Shown: in pieces, positions 39,201 to 46,986 of the stretch | How the letters are laid out: each line of letters opens with the position of its first letter | Numbering within the stretch: position 1 is the stretch's first letter | Source of the DNA: Agreia sp. Leaf283 | GTDB taxonomy: Bacteria > Actinomycetota > Actinomycetes > Actinomycetales > Microbacteriaceae | DNA: 64,000 bases | Assembly (NCBI RefSeq): GCF_001422485.1 | Contig: NZ_LMNF01000003.1 | Span: 411,443-475,442 of the forward strand | Direction of reading: 5' to 3' | Notes under the pieces: generated by a model | What the model was told of the DNA's origin: nothing | The model's database searches: none | Seen by the model: the letters and a program-made list of their open reading frames with translations, nothing else | Program-made: the position numbers and the translations under genes

Positions 39201-39704
39201 GTCTGCGGCGGCGACGGCCTGTGCCACATCGGAATCGGGCCCGAGCAGCACGGTCGCGACGGGGCCGGATTCGCCGAGGATGAACCCGCTCGGCCTGGAC
39301 TTCTGCACGCCCACATCGCCCGGCTGCCGGGGCATGCCGTCGGCGGCCGGGCTGTGGGCCGCGCTGATGAGGCGGCAGAGCGCGGCCCACCCCTCGCCGG
39401 AGTTCTGGCCGTGGGCGAGCACGGTGATGCGGGCGGGCGACGCCGCCGCGGCCGTCGCGAGGTCGGCGGACGCGCCGCGTCGTCGTTCGGGCAGCAGAGC
39501 GAGATCGACGCCGACGATCGCGTCGATGCCGGCGGAGAGGCAGGCGCGCACATGGCGGATCGCGCCGTAGAGGCCGTCGCGATCGGTGATGGCCGCGGCC
39601 TCGGCGCCGTCGTGCACGGCGGCGGCCACGAGGGCCTCGGGCTGCGACGTGCCGAAGTGCGCCGAATAGGCCGACGCGACATGCAGATGAGTGAACCGGG
39701 CCAT
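36252..39704 (-). CDS. dnaE2: Error-prone DNA polymerase III alpha subunit DnaE2 (ImuC)
   Basis: 1150 residues, full length for DnaE2. It starts MARFTHLHVASAYSAHFGTSQPE with the PHP domain (first 250 residues). The polymerase active-site aspartates are in LPDIDIDVE (about 433). HPCGVILG, GLLKLDVLG and the helix-hairpin-helix and OB region (about 900-1100) follow. It is the translesion polymerase for induced mutagenesis after DNA damage. The true start is ATG 39704; a longer frame upstream is not conserved. The antisense frame of 1228 codons is a GC shadow. Confidence 0.95.
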   Translation of the reverse strand: MARFTHLHVASAYSAHFGTSQPEALVAAAVHDGAEAAAITDRDGLYGAIRHVRACLSAGIDAIVGVDLALLPERRRGASADLATAAAASPARITVLAHGQNSGEGWAALCRLISAAHSPAADGMPRQPGDVGVQKSRPSGFILGESGPVATVLLGPDSDVAQAVAAADLSLAASLLTEWKRLLPGALAVEIVCHLTEPGDRASIRHAARLLELADTVGVPAVLSNAVRYLQPDDAVTGDVLDAADRLRPLGAFQPQPNAQAWLKPAETMRRLALLVVDHSALPRSAAEQLLSATERLADACRLDAHADLAWRRPKIPSSAVLGIEGDPVVELRRRSESGLLERYADAKPSELESLRTRLDDELSTIAGFGFASYFLTVAEVSSLMRSMNVRNQARGSGAGSLVNYLLRISNVDPARHDLLFERFLGNARSTLPDIDIDVESARRHDIYRAIFERFGQNRVSLMSMQNTYRARGAARDAGLALGLDDAQIDLVATNLWRFNARDFRQVLTEKPELREIAALVKNDAQIDMLVDLTERLDRLPRHISMHPCGVILGNDDLLSTTPVQPSGMGLPMSQYDKHDMDDAGLLKLDVLGVRMQSSLAYAVSEIQRIHGRRAAHAGGLPVDARYVSADGIIELDEIPLDDEATFEAIRTTRTLGMFQIESPGQRELIGKMQPTEFEDLIADISLFRPGPMKGNMVAPFLDVKHGFAQPQYLHPTFRPFLESTYGVVIYHEQILRIFALCMQVTLAEGDELRRTIEHPEALVEQRFRLETAANVDAAGARRYDDAAIERIWAVLKGFGSFGFCKAHGAAFALPTFQSAWLKTHYPAEFVAALLTHDPGMYPRRLLLAEARRMGVPILPLDVSASRDIYRVERIEPPRSHGVLADPDDVILGIRLSLSDVHGISSAELDRILAGQPYAGIGDFYQRAAPSRALLTRLALVGALDSLAAHDGSSGGAQPTRGDVMARVRELVARSKRPATRNAQPTLPIFVDDREQLTEANPEPSMVERVATELDVLQMEVSEHVIESYRPLLDELGVMPSSELLGCWNGTTVLVAGIRVATQTPPMRSGKRVVFISLDDGSGCSDSTFFEEAQDRAGALLFGTKLMVIQGKTRRTGERGISIEATNAWDLKALWAQWQQTQRHQGREAS

Positions 39705-39709
39705 GGTCG

Positions 39710-40036
39710 TCAGGCGAAGAGCTGTGCGTCGAGCACGTCGTCGGATGCGCGGCTCAGGCTCCAGACGCCGGTGGCCGCGTGCAGGCCGAGGTCGAATGTG
39801 CCGTCGAGCAGGGAGGCGCCGGAGGTGAGGGGCAGGGCGTCGACCCTCCACATCTCACGATCGATCAGGCTCTCGCCCGCACCGCGCGGCGCACGGGCGT
39901 CGAGCTGCCACCAGGGACGTCGCGCGAACCAGCGTTCCGGGGCGCTGATGACCCCGTAGACGACACCCCGCCACACGAAGCGCACGGGGGAGCCGTCGTC
40001 GGACAGCTCGACGCTCACGGGTTCGTCGATGTTCAT
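39710..40036 (-). CDS. DUF6504 family protein
   Basis: 108 residues: VSVELSDDGSPVRFVWRGVVYGVISAPERWFARRPWWQ is the known start of the DUF6504 family that accompanies ImuA/ImuB/DnaE2 cassettes in actinobacteria. It lies 5 bases ahead of dnaE2 and must be cotranscribed. ImuA and ImuB are not adjacent here. Function unknown; presumably an accessory factor of the mutasome. Confidence 0.85.
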   Translation of the reverse strand: MNIDEPVSVELSDDGSPVRFVWRGVVYGVISAPERWFARRPWWQLDARAPRGAGESLIDREMWRVDALPLTSGASLLDGTFDLGLHAATGVWSLSRASDDVLDAQLFA

Positions 40037-40060
40037 GGGCCGCTCTCCGATCGGGAGACA

Positions 40061-40085
40061 TTCGAATATATCTTCTATATTCGAA
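40061..40085. promoter_or_regulatory. 25-bp palindrome upstream of DUF6504-dnaE2
   Basis: TTCGAATATA-N5-TATATTCGAA is a perfect inverted repeat 25 bases ahead of the DUF6504 start. On the minus strand it overlaps a plausible -10 region. The CGAA/TTCG ends recall the actinobacterial LexA box, but the LexA spacing (CGAAC-N4-GTTCG) is not met, so another repressor or a bipartite site is possible. Confidence 0.6.
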
Positions 40086-40144
40086 GTGTACGAAGCAGCA
40101 CCGACATGCGCCAGTCGACCCGGCGTGGCGGCAGACGTCTCAGG

Positions 40145-40178
40145 GTGCCAGACGACTCAGAGTGCCAGACGACTCAGA
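40145..40178. repeat. Two tandem copies of a 17-base repeat
   Basis: GTGCCAGACGACTCAGA occurs twice back to back (40145-40161 and 40162-40178). The second copy carries the stop codon of the App1-type gene, so the duplication repeats the end of that gene. Confidence 0.9.
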
Positions 40179-41256
40179 GCACGCCGGCGTCGTGGAGCTG
40201 GTCGGAGAGGCCGGCGCCGTCGGGCGCGTAGACCCAGGTGGCCCCGGTGCGCTCGGTGTGCACCTCGTCTTTCGAGCGGCCACCGGCCAGCACGGCCTCG
40301 CTGTTCGAGAGCTGCCGGATCGCGACCGCGGCGACGTTCTGCGGGAAGTCGGTGGTGAACTCGGCGTAGATCTCCTCGTCGTGCTGGCCGTCGTCGCCGA
40401 TCAGCAGCCATCGCATGTCGGGGAACTCCCGGGCGAGCCGGCGCAGGTTCTCGCGCTTGTGTTCGCGCCCGCTCCGGAACCAGCGGTCGTGGGTCGGCCC
40501 CCAGTCGGTGAGCAGCAGCGGGCCCGCGGGGTAGAGGTTGCGCGAGAGGAAACGAGTGAGGGTGGGAGCCACGTTCCATGCGCCGGTCGACAGGTAGATC
40601 ACGGGAGAACCCGGGTTCTCCGTGGTCAGGCGCTCGAGCAGCACGGCCATTCCGGGCGTGGGTACTCGTGCGTGCTCGTCGAGCACGAAGGTGTTCCACG
40701 CGGCGAGCAGCGGACGCGGCAGCGCCGTGACCATCACCGTGTCGTCGATATCGCTCACCACGCCGAAGCGGGTCGAGTCCTCGAGCACGAAGACGGGGGA
40801 CTCGACGGTCTTGCCGCCCTCCGTTCCGATCGTGACCGTCTGCCAACCGGGATCGAGCGCGACCTCGATGACGACATCCACGACCCCGCCGCGGTCGGCC
40901 GCGACAGTGTGCGATCGCCCGCCCGCCTCGATCGTGACCGGCACCTTGCCGAACGGCACGCTCGTGAAGCTGCGCCATCCCCTGATGCTCTCGATGTGCT
41001 TCTGGGCCTTGCGGTCCGCTCGCGAGCCCGGGCGCGCGGGTGTCGTGAGAAGCACACGGGCGAGCACCCGGAGCCATGTGGTCGAGCCGTATCCCGCGTA
41101 GGGGATGATTGTCGGGACCTTGCCGCTGGCCTGCGCACGCTTCTGCCGGAACTCGTGCACGGCGTCTTCTATGCGCGCCGCACGGTGCATGATGACCTCG
41201 GCACCCTGCTTGGCCGAGAGTGTCTTGTCTGCTTTCCGCACACCCCAGTGTTGCAC
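40174..41256 (-). CDS. App1-type phosphatase domain protein (DUF2183)
   Basis: 360 residues. The HAD-like catalytic motif is VSDIDDTVMVT (DxDDT) near residue 170, with YLSTGAWN and LIGDDGQHDEEIYAEF later, as in yeast Pah-type App1 phosphatidate phosphatase. A beta-rich domain precedes it. There is no signal peptide or membrane helix. AGGGGA precedes the GTG start; a second GTG 15 bases on is possible. Acting on phosphatidate is a family inference. Confidence 0.85.
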   Translation of the reverse strand: MQHWGVRKADKTLSAKQGAEVIMHRAARIEDAVHEFRQKRAQASGKVPTIIPYAGYGSTTWLRVLARVLLTTPARPGSRADRKAQKHIESIRGWRSFTSVPFGKVPVTIEAGGRSHTVAADRGGVVDVVIEVALDPGWQTVTIGTEGGKTVESPVFVLEDSTRFGVVSDIDDTVMVTALPRPLLAAWNTFVLDEHARVPTPGMAVLLERLTTENPGSPVIYLSTGAWNVAPTLTRFLSRNLYPAGPLLLTDWGPTHDRWFRSGREHKRENLRRLAREFPDMRWLLIGDDGQHDEEIYAEFTTDFPQNVAAVAIRQLSNSEAVLAGGRSKDEVHTERTGATWVYAPDGAGLSDQLHDAGVL

Positions 41257-41278
41257 GCATCCCCTGTCGGGGTCGGGG

Positions 41279-42016
41279 TCAGTGAACCGGCAGCACGAGT
41301 TCTGGTGAGTCGTTGCCGACGGTGCCGACGGCCGTGCCGACCGTGTGGAACACCATGTCGTCGGCGAGTTCCTCGGCCGCGAGGGAGATCTCCGCCAGCA
41401 GCCGTGCGTCTCCCGTGGTGCGCGGGTCGAGCCAGTCCTCCATGAGGCCGGGCTCCAGGAACACCGGCATCCTCTCGTGCAGCGACGCGAGCGGACCTGC
41501 GCCCTCCCTCGTCAGGATCGTCGTCGACAGCAGCCAGCGCGCGGGGTCGTCGGCCGCAGCGGCCGGGTTGCGCCACCATTCGTACAGGCCCGCGAAGAGG
41601 ATGGGTTCGTCGTCGCCCGACGACACGAACTGTGGCGTCTTGCCGCCGTCGGGCGCGACCAGCCACTCGTAGTATCCCGAGGCGGGGATCGCCGCACGGC
41701 GGGAGACGACGGCCTCGCGGAAGGCCGGTTTCTCGGCGGCGGTCTCGATGCGCGCGTTGAACAGGGGTGCGGATGCCGTGGGCTCGGTTGCGAACGACGG
41801 CACGAGTCCCCAGCGCGCCGCCTCCAGGCGCCTCAGCACCTCGGGGGCGTTCTCGTCGGTCGCCGCAGCGCGATTGACCGCGTCGATGATCACCGGGATG
41901 CGCTGGGTCGGCGCGACGTTCCACGACGGCTCCGGCAGGTCCGCCCCCTCCACATCGACGTCGAAGAGGGCGACGAGGTCGCCGGCTGCACGGGACACGA
42001 CGAAACGACCACACAT
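41279..42016 (-). CDS. SOS response-associated peptidase (SRAP, YedK/HMCES family)
   Basis: 245 residues. The protein must start MCGRF so that Cys2 becomes N-terminal; hence ATG 42016, not the longer frame. Conserved active-site parts are NVAPTQ, ARWGLVPS, FNARIETAAEKPAFR, CYYEW replaced here by GYYEW, and LHERMPVFL. SRAP proteins form a stable covalent link with abasic sites in single-stranded DNA and protect them. This fits the neighbouring DnaE2 and AlkZ-like proteins. Confidence 0.93.
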   Translation of the reverse strand: MCGRFVVSRAAGDLVALFDVDVEGADLPEPSWNVAPTQRIPVIIDAVNRAAATDENAPEVLRRLEAARWGLVPSFATEPTASAPLFNARIETAAEKPAFREAVVSRRAAIPASGYYEWLVAPDGGKTPQFVSSGDDEPILFAGLYEWWRNPAAAADDPARWLLSTTILTREGAGPLASLHERMPVFLEPGLMEDWLDPRTTGDARLLAEISLAAEELADDMVFHTVGTAVGTVGNDSPELVLPVH

Positions 42017-42024
42017 GTGCTCTA

Positions 42025-42053
42025 TTCTGCCGCCCCGGCGCAACTAGTATGAT
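42025..42053 (+). promoter_or_regulatory. Promoter of the tetR gene at 42084
   Basis: TATGAT (42048-42053) is a good -10 box, with TTCTGC at 42025-42030 and a 17-base spacer. It overlaps the upstream region of the divergent SRAP gene. Confidence 0.5.
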
Positions 42054-42083
42054 CACGACATCCCCATTGAAAGGATCGGCGCC

Positions 42084-42743
42084 GTGCCCAACAACGTCTT
42101 CGAGGAAACCCGCGCCGAGGCCGTACAGGTGCGCAACGAGCCGATCCAGGCGCGCAGCTCCGACCGCATCGCCGCCCTGCTCGACGCCGCCGCCGCCGTT
42201 GTCGACGAAGTGGGCATCGAGCGCCTCACGACCGCCCTCGTCGCCGATCGCGCCGAAGCATCCATCGGCACCGTCTACCGCTACTTCCCCGACCGCATCG
42301 CGGTGCTGACCGCCCTCGGCACGCGCAGCGTCGAGCGCTTCCTGCGCCAGTTCGAGGCAGACCTGGCCGAGAAGAAGCCCGCCGGATGGGTCGACGCCGT
42401 CGTCGTGTCGATCGGATCGTCCGTGGCGATGCACCGTGGCGAGGTGGGATTCACCTCCATCCGGCTCGGTGACCTCGTCTCCTCGCCCGAGACCGACGTC
42501 TCGCGCATCAAGTCGCACCGCATCGCCCAGACCCTGCACGACGTTCTCGTCGACGACTACGGAATGCCGCAGGACGCGGCCTTGCTCACGCGTCTCGAGA
42601 TCGCGGTCACCATGATGGACGCCCTCCTCGTGCGCGCGTTCATGCTCGGAGGAACCGGCGACGAGAAGATCATCGGCGAGTGCGAGCAGATCGTGCACGA
42701 CTACCTCACGAGGCACTACGAGAGCGACTCGCAGACCGTCTGA
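42084..42743 (+). CDS. TetR family regulator
   Basis: 219 residues. The helix-turn-helix LTTALVADRAEASIGTVYRYFPDRIAVL lies at about 50-80. The C-terminal domain is helical and not assigned. GAAAGGA precedes the GTG start. It lies upstream of the osmoprotectant ABC operon on the same strand with a 138-base gap, so control of that operon is possible but not shown. Confidence 0.88.
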   Translation: MPNNVFEETRAEAVQVRNEPIQARSSDRIAALLDAAAAVVDEVGIERLTTALVADRAEASIGTVYRYFPDRIAVLTALGTRSVERFLRQFEADLAEKKPAGWVDAVVVSIGSSVAMHRGEVGFTSIRLGDLVSSPETDVSRIKSHRIAQTLHDVLVDDYGMPQDAALLTRLEIAVTMMDALLVRAFMLGGTGDEKIIGECEQIVHDYLTRHYESDSQTV

Positions 42744-42881
42744 CGCGCGCGACCGGCTGCACCTTAGCCTGCCGGACACAATTCGTCATGCCCAGCGGGT
42801 GTGCTTTGCCTATCGAGGCGCTCCGTGTTTGGCTGGTCATACACGCGTGCACTCGGGCGCGCCAGACGAACGGGCCAAGAC

Positions 42882-43727
42882 ATGATCGAGTTCCGTCAGG
42901 TGTCGAAGCAGTTCCCCGACGGCACACTCGCCGTCGATGACTTCAGCTTGGTCATCCCCTCGCGCAAGACCACGGTCTTCGTGGGCTCCTCGGGCTGTGG
43001 CAAGACCACCATCCTCCGCATGATCAACCGCATGATCGACCGCACGTCTGGTTCGATCGAGATCGATGGCGAAGACATCGTCGGACTCGACAAGGTGAAG
43101 CTCCGTCGGCGCATCGGCTACGTTATGCAGAACTCCGGCCTGCTGCCTCACCGCAAGGTCATCGACAACGTGGCGACCGTTCCCCTGCTGAACGGCGTGC
43201 CGAAGAAGCAGGCCCACGCACGGGCCCTCGAACTGCTCGACACGGTCGGCCTCGACCGTTCCCTCGCGAACCGCTACCCGAGTCAGCTCTCGGGCGGGCA
43301 GCAGCAGCGTGTGGGTGTCGCGCGCGGGCTCGCGGCCGACCCGAACATCCTGCTCATGGACGAGCCGTTCGGCGCCGTCGACCCCCTGGTGCGCGCCGAA
43401 CTGCAGCAGGAGCTGATCCGCCTGCAGCGCGAACTCGACAAGACCGTCGTCTTCGTCACCCACGACATCGACGAGGCCTTCCTCCTGGGCGACCAGGTCG
43501 TCATCCTGCAGAAGGGCGGCGTCATCGTGCAGAAGGGGTCTCCGACCGAGATCCTCAGCGCCCCGGCGAACGACTTCGTCGCCGACTTCATCGGGGCGAC
43601 GAAGGGCAAGCGGGCACTGCACATCGACAGGCGAGACGGCCGTGAGGTCGTACTCGACAGCGAGGGCCGCGCGGCCGGGGTGCTGGTAGACGGCCCCACC
43701 GGCGGCAGCAAAGACGCGCCCGCATGA
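42882..43727 (+). CDS. Osmoprotectant (glycine betaine/choline) ABC transporter ATPase
   Basis: 281 residues. Walker A GSSGCGKTT, signature LSGGQQQRVGVARG, Walker B ILLMDEPFGAVD and the switch His in VTHDIDEA are all present. It resembles OpuCA/ProV but lacks clear C-terminal CBS domains, since only about 40 residues follow the ATPase domain. The start is ATG 42882 (MIEFRQVSKQFPDGT). It overlaps the first permease by ATGA. The four genes form a complete OpuC-type system. Confidence 0.92.
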   Translation: MIEFRQVSKQFPDGTLAVDDFSLVIPSRKTTVFVGSSGCGKTTILRMINRMIDRTSGSIEIDGEDIVGLDKVKLRRRIGYVMQNSGLLPHRKVIDNVATVPLLNGVPKKQAHARALELLDTVGLDRSLANRYPSQLSGGQQQRVGVARGLAADPNILLMDEPFGAVDPLVRAELQQELIRLQRELDKTVVFVTHDIDEAFLLGDQVVILQKGGVIVQKGSPTEILSAPANDFVADFIGATKGKRALHIDRRDGREVVLDSEGRAAGVLVDGPTGGSKDAPA

Positions 43728-44410
43728 ACTGGGTCATCGAGAACCTGCCCCTCATCGGCCAGCGCACCCTCGAGCACCTCGCCCTCAGCATCCCGCCGAT
43801 CGTCCTGAGCTTCGTGCTCTCGGTTCCGCTCGGCTGGCTGGCCAACCGCTACCGACCGAGCCGCGGCGTGCTGCTCACCGTGCTCGGCCTGCTGTACGCG
43901 GTCCCGTCGCTGCCCCTGCTCATCGTTCTTCCGATCATCCTCGGAACCGGCGCGCGGGACTCGATCAACGTCGTCGTCGCGCTCACCCTCTACGGCATCG
44001 CACTGATGGTGCGCACGACGTCGGATGCGCTCGGCTCGGTCTCGTCGGACATCAGCCAGTCGGCCACCGCGATGGGATTCTCGCCCTGGACGCGCTTCTG
44101 GAAGGTCGATCTGCCGTTGGCGGGGCCGGTGCTGCTCGCCGGCATCCGGGTCGTGGCCGTCAGCACCGTCAGCCTGGTGACCGTCGGCGCGGTCCTCGGC
44201 ATCAAGAGCCTCGGCCTGCTCTTCACCGACGGTCTGCAGCGCAACATCGTGGCCGAGGTGTTCGCCGGCATGGTCGCCACCATCGCCCTCGCCCTGGTGA
44301 TCGACGCCGTGCTCGTGCTCATCGGCAGACTGGTGATGCCATGGACGCGCGCGACACGCGTCGCCCCGACCCGCCGCGCACGTCTGACTGCAGAGGCGGC
44401 CGCATCGTGA
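43724..44410 (+). CDS. Osmoprotectant ABC transporter permease (OpuCB type)
   Basis: 228 residues with five or six helices. The EAA loop is SDISQSATAMGFSPWTRFWKVDLPLAGPVL. The gene is coupled to the ATPase gene and to the next permease by four-base overlaps. It passes betaine or a related compound released by the binding protein. Confidence 0.91.
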   Translation: MNWVIENLPLIGQRTLEHLALSIPPIVLSFVLSVPLGWLANRYRPSRGVLLTVLGLLYAVPSLPLLIVLPIILGTGARDSINVVVALTLYGIALMVRTTSDALGSVSSDISQSATAMGFSPWTRFWKVDLPLAGPVLLAGIRVVAVSTVSLVTVGAVLGIKSLGLLFTDGLQRNIVAEVFAGMVATIALALVIDAVLVLIGRLVMPWTRATRVAPTRRARLTAEAAAS

Positions 44411-45144
44411 ACCTCCTCATCGAGGCATTCGCCTGGATCTTCGATCCCGCACATCAAAGCGGTCCGAACGGTATTCCGATCCGTCTGGTGCAGCACCTCA
44501 CCATCAGCCTCGTCGTGCTGGTGATCTCGAGCGTCATCGCCATCCCCCTGGGCTATCTCATCGGCCACACCGGTCGCGGTCGTAGCCTCGCCGTGAGCCT
44601 CACCGGAGGATTCCGGGCGCTTCCGACCCTCGGACTGCTCATCATCCTCGCGCTCTGGCTCGGCATCGGAGTCGAGGCGCCCGTCATCGCCCTGGTGGTG
44701 CTGGCAGTCCCGCCCATCCTGGCCGGCGCCTACTCCGGTTTCGAGGCGATCGATCGTCGCACGATCGACTCCGCCAGGGCCGTGGGAATGACGGAGTGGC
44801 AGATCGTGCGCAAGGTCGAGATTCCTCTCGGCCTGCCGCTTCTGATCGGCGGCCTCCGTTCGGGCACGCTGCAGATCATCGCGACGGCCACGCTCGCCGA
44901 CTACGTGGGCGCCGGCGGGCTGGGGCGGTTCATCTTCGTGGGCTTGAAGTCCAACGACTACCCGCAGATGCTCGCGGGTTCTGTTCTCGTGATCGCGCTC
45001 GCGTTGCTCAGCGAGGGAATCTTCGCGATCATCCAGAAGTTGGTCGTACCACGCGGCGTCGTCGCGAACCAGAACACAGACGTCCGCACGCCGTCATCCC
45101 GACGCGTGGCGGTGGTGGGGTCTCCCACCGAAGAGAGGAAATAA
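44407..45144 (+). CDS. Osmoprotectant ABC transporter permease (OpuCD type)
   Basis: 245 residues. LVVLVISSVIAIPLGYLIGHTGRG starts the transmembrane core. The EAA loop is RRTIDSARAVGMTEWQIVRKVEIPLGLPLL, and ATLADYVGAGGLGRFIFVG is typical of the family. The start is GTG in the upstream TGA overlap. The two permeases would make a heterodimer. Confidence 0.91.
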   Translation: MNLLIEAFAWIFDPAHQSGPNGIPIRLVQHLTISLVVLVISSVIAIPLGYLIGHTGRGRSLAVSLTGGFRALPTLGLLIILALWLGIGVEAPVIALVVLAVPPILAGAYSGFEAIDRRTIDSARAVGMTEWQIVRKVEIPLGLPLLIGGLRSGTLQIIATATLADYVGAGGLGRFIFVGLKSNDYPQMLAGSVLVIALALLSEGIFAIIQKLVVPRGVVANQNTDVRTPSSRRVAVVGSPTEERK

Positions 45145-45146
45145 CG

Positions 45147-46073
45147 ATGTTCACAGCAAACATTAAGAAGGGCCGGGTCGTCGCAGGCGTTATCGCGGTC
45201 GGCGCCGTGGTGGCGCTGGCAGGGTGCGCAACGAGCGATCCGCTGGACGCCGGATCGAGTGACTCGGCCAGCACCGACTCCATCGTCATCGGTTCGCAGG
45301 ACTACTACTCGAGCGAGATCATCGCCGAGATCTACGCCCAGGCGCTCGAGGCCAACGACTACACCGTCGACCGCCAGTTCCGCATCGGTCAGCGCGAGGT
45401 CTACCTGCCCGAGATCGAGGCCGGCAAGATCGACCTGTTCCCCGAGTACACCGGAAGCCTGCTGCAGGCGCTCGAGCCCGACACGACGGCCACGACGAGC
45501 GACGACGTCTACACCGCGCTCGAGTCGGCCCTGCCCGACGGCCTGCGCGTGCTCGACAAGTCGGAGGCATCCGACCAGAACTCCTACACGGTCACCGAGG
45601 CGTACGCCTCCGAGAACAACCTCACCGATATCGCGTCGCTCAAGAACGTGAAGACCCCGATCGTCGTCGGCGGCAACGCCGAACTCGAGACCCGTCCCTA
45701 CGGTCCCGCCACGCTGAAGGAGAAGTACGGCATCGACACGACGTTCCAGTCGATCGAGGACTCCGGCGGACCGCTGACCGTGAAGGCGCTCGTCGACAAC
45801 ACGATCCAGCTGGGAAACATCTACACGGCCGACCCCAACATCAAGTCCAACAACCTCGTGGCCCTCACCGACCCCGATGGACTGTTCGTCGCCGACAACG
45901 TCGTTCCCGTCGCATCGACCAAGGTCGACGACAAGGCGGCCGACATCATCAACAAGGTCAGCGCGGCACTGACGGAAGACGACCTGGTCGACCTCAACTC
46001 GCAGAGCGTCAACGACCAGAAGTCGGCCGAGGTCATCGCCAAGGCCTGGCTCGACGACAAGAAGCTGTTCTAA
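45147..46073 (+). CDS. Osmoprotectant-binding lipoprotein (OpuCC/QAT type)
   Basis: 308 residues. The signal peptide ends in a lipobox LAGC with C27. The mature protein is an OpuAC-type binding protein (IVIGSQDYYSSEIIAEIYAQALEANDYTV, EVYLPEIEAGKIDLFPEYTGSLL). The YTGSLL segment is typical of betaine/choline binders. GAGAGGAAATAACG precedes the ATG. It is the last gene of the operon and is followed by a terminator. Confidence 0.93.
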   Translation: MFTANIKKGRVVAGVIAVGAVVALAGCATSDPLDAGSSDSASTDSIVIGSQDYYSSEIIAEIYAQALEANDYTVDRQFRIGQREVYLPEIEAGKIDLFPEYTGSLLQALEPDTTATTSDDVYTALESALPDGLRVLDKSEASDQNSYTVTEAYASENNLTDIASLKNVKTPIVVGGNAELETRPYGPATLKEKYGIDTTFQSIEDSGGPLTVKALVDNTIQLGNIYTADPNIKSNNLVALTDPDGLFVADNVVPVASTKVDDKAADIINKVSAALTEDDLVDLNSQSVNDQKSAEVIAKAWLDDKKLF

Positions 46074-46091
46074 GCACCGAATCCTGCTCGA

Positions 46092-46126
46092 GAGGAGCCC
46101 GTCGACCCGTGGTCGGCGGGCTCCTC
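46092..46126 (+). terminator. Terminator of the osmoprotectant ABC operon
   Basis: GAGGAGCCCG pairs with CGGGCTCCTC, with an inner CGACC/GGTCG stem. It lies 18 bases after the last stop and just before the convergent CPBP gene, so it may serve both. Confidence 0.8.
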
Positions 46127-46134
46127 TTCGTGTG

Positions 46135-46986
46135 TCAGGAGACGGCGAGCAACCCGAGGAGTGCCACGCCGTTGAAGACGGCGTGCGCCACGATTCCCGG
46201 CCCGAGCCTGCCCGTCCGGGTGGCCAGAACCGCGTTCGCCAGACCGAGGAGCAGCGTCGAGCTGCCGAGCACGAGGAGCGTGGTCACGTCGGGCGCCTGG
46301 TAGAGATGGATGGCCATGAACAGCACGGACGAGGCCACGATGCTGCCCACGAGCGCCGCACGGATGCGCGCAGCGCTCGGCCTGGTCGTGCGGGGGCGCG
46401 AGGCCCGTCCCCGGAGCACCCCGTTGCGGATCGCTCGAAGCAGAAGGCCACGGAAGAAGAGCTCCTCGACGACGGGAGCGACGAGAGTGGTGGCGACGAC
46501 CGTGTTGAGCACGATCCAGACGACGTCGTTCTCGACCGGTACGTTGCTCGTCGGAGCTCCGCCGGTCATCGACACGAGCGGGACGGCCACGACCACGCCC
46601 GCGATCTTCGCAGCCACCCCCACGCCGAGTCCGATGGCCAGGTCGACCGGTGCGATACGCAGTCCGAAATCACGGGCGAGCGACCCTGTTCCGTGACGCC
46701 GGGACGCGACCAGTACCGTCGCGAACAACGCTCCGTACCCGAGGATCACGGCTGCGAACAGGAGAAACCCCTGGGCTTCCAGCGGCACGAACAGTGAGAC
46801 GACATTGACGGCGACGACCATCACAACGAAGGCCAGCAGTCCGATCGCGAACTGCGGCAGTCCCCACCGGATCACCGGGCTCGGAAAGTAGTCCGCCGTG
46901 CTGTAGTCGACCGAAGCGCGCTCGAGAGGATCCTCAGCGGGGGAGGGTGCGTCCGGCGGCGGAGTCGGAGGGGTCTGCTGCGTCAT
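46135..46986 (-). CDS. CPBP family intramembrane metalloprotease
   Basis: 283 residues. A Pro-rich cytoplasmic head precedes about eight helices. The active-site motif EELFFRG is at 174-180, with His ligands in AIHLYQAP and IVAHAVFNG. ATG 46986 follows GAGGAAAGG and lies 53 bases inside the upstream dedA gene, in another frame. Relatives cleave or process membrane anchors or peptides; the target is unknown. Confidence 0.9.
   Translation of the reverse strand: MTQQTPPTPPPDAPSPAEDPLERASVDYSTADYFPSPVIRWGLPQFAIGLLAFVVMVVAVNVVSLFVPLEAQGFLLFAAVILGYGALFATVLVASRRHGTGSLARDFGLRIAPVDLAIGLGVGVAAKIAGVVVAVPLVSMTGGAPTSNVPVENDVVWIVLNTVVATTLVAPVVEELFFRGLLLRAIRNGVLRGRASRPRTTRPSAARIRAALVGSIVASSVLFMAIHLYQAPDVTTLLVLGSSTLLLGLANAVLATRTGRLGPGIVAHAVFNGVALLGLLAVS

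Noticed and set aside
36273-39959. A 1228-codon open frame on the plus strand
   Set aside because: It is antisense to dnaE2, has low-complexity Arg/Gly/Ala/Asp-rich composition and no recognisable domain; it is a GC-bias shadow.
42744-42881. 138-base gap before the osmoprotectant operon
   Set aside because: It must hold the operon promoter, but I could not pick a convincing -10/-35 pair or a TetR palindrome.
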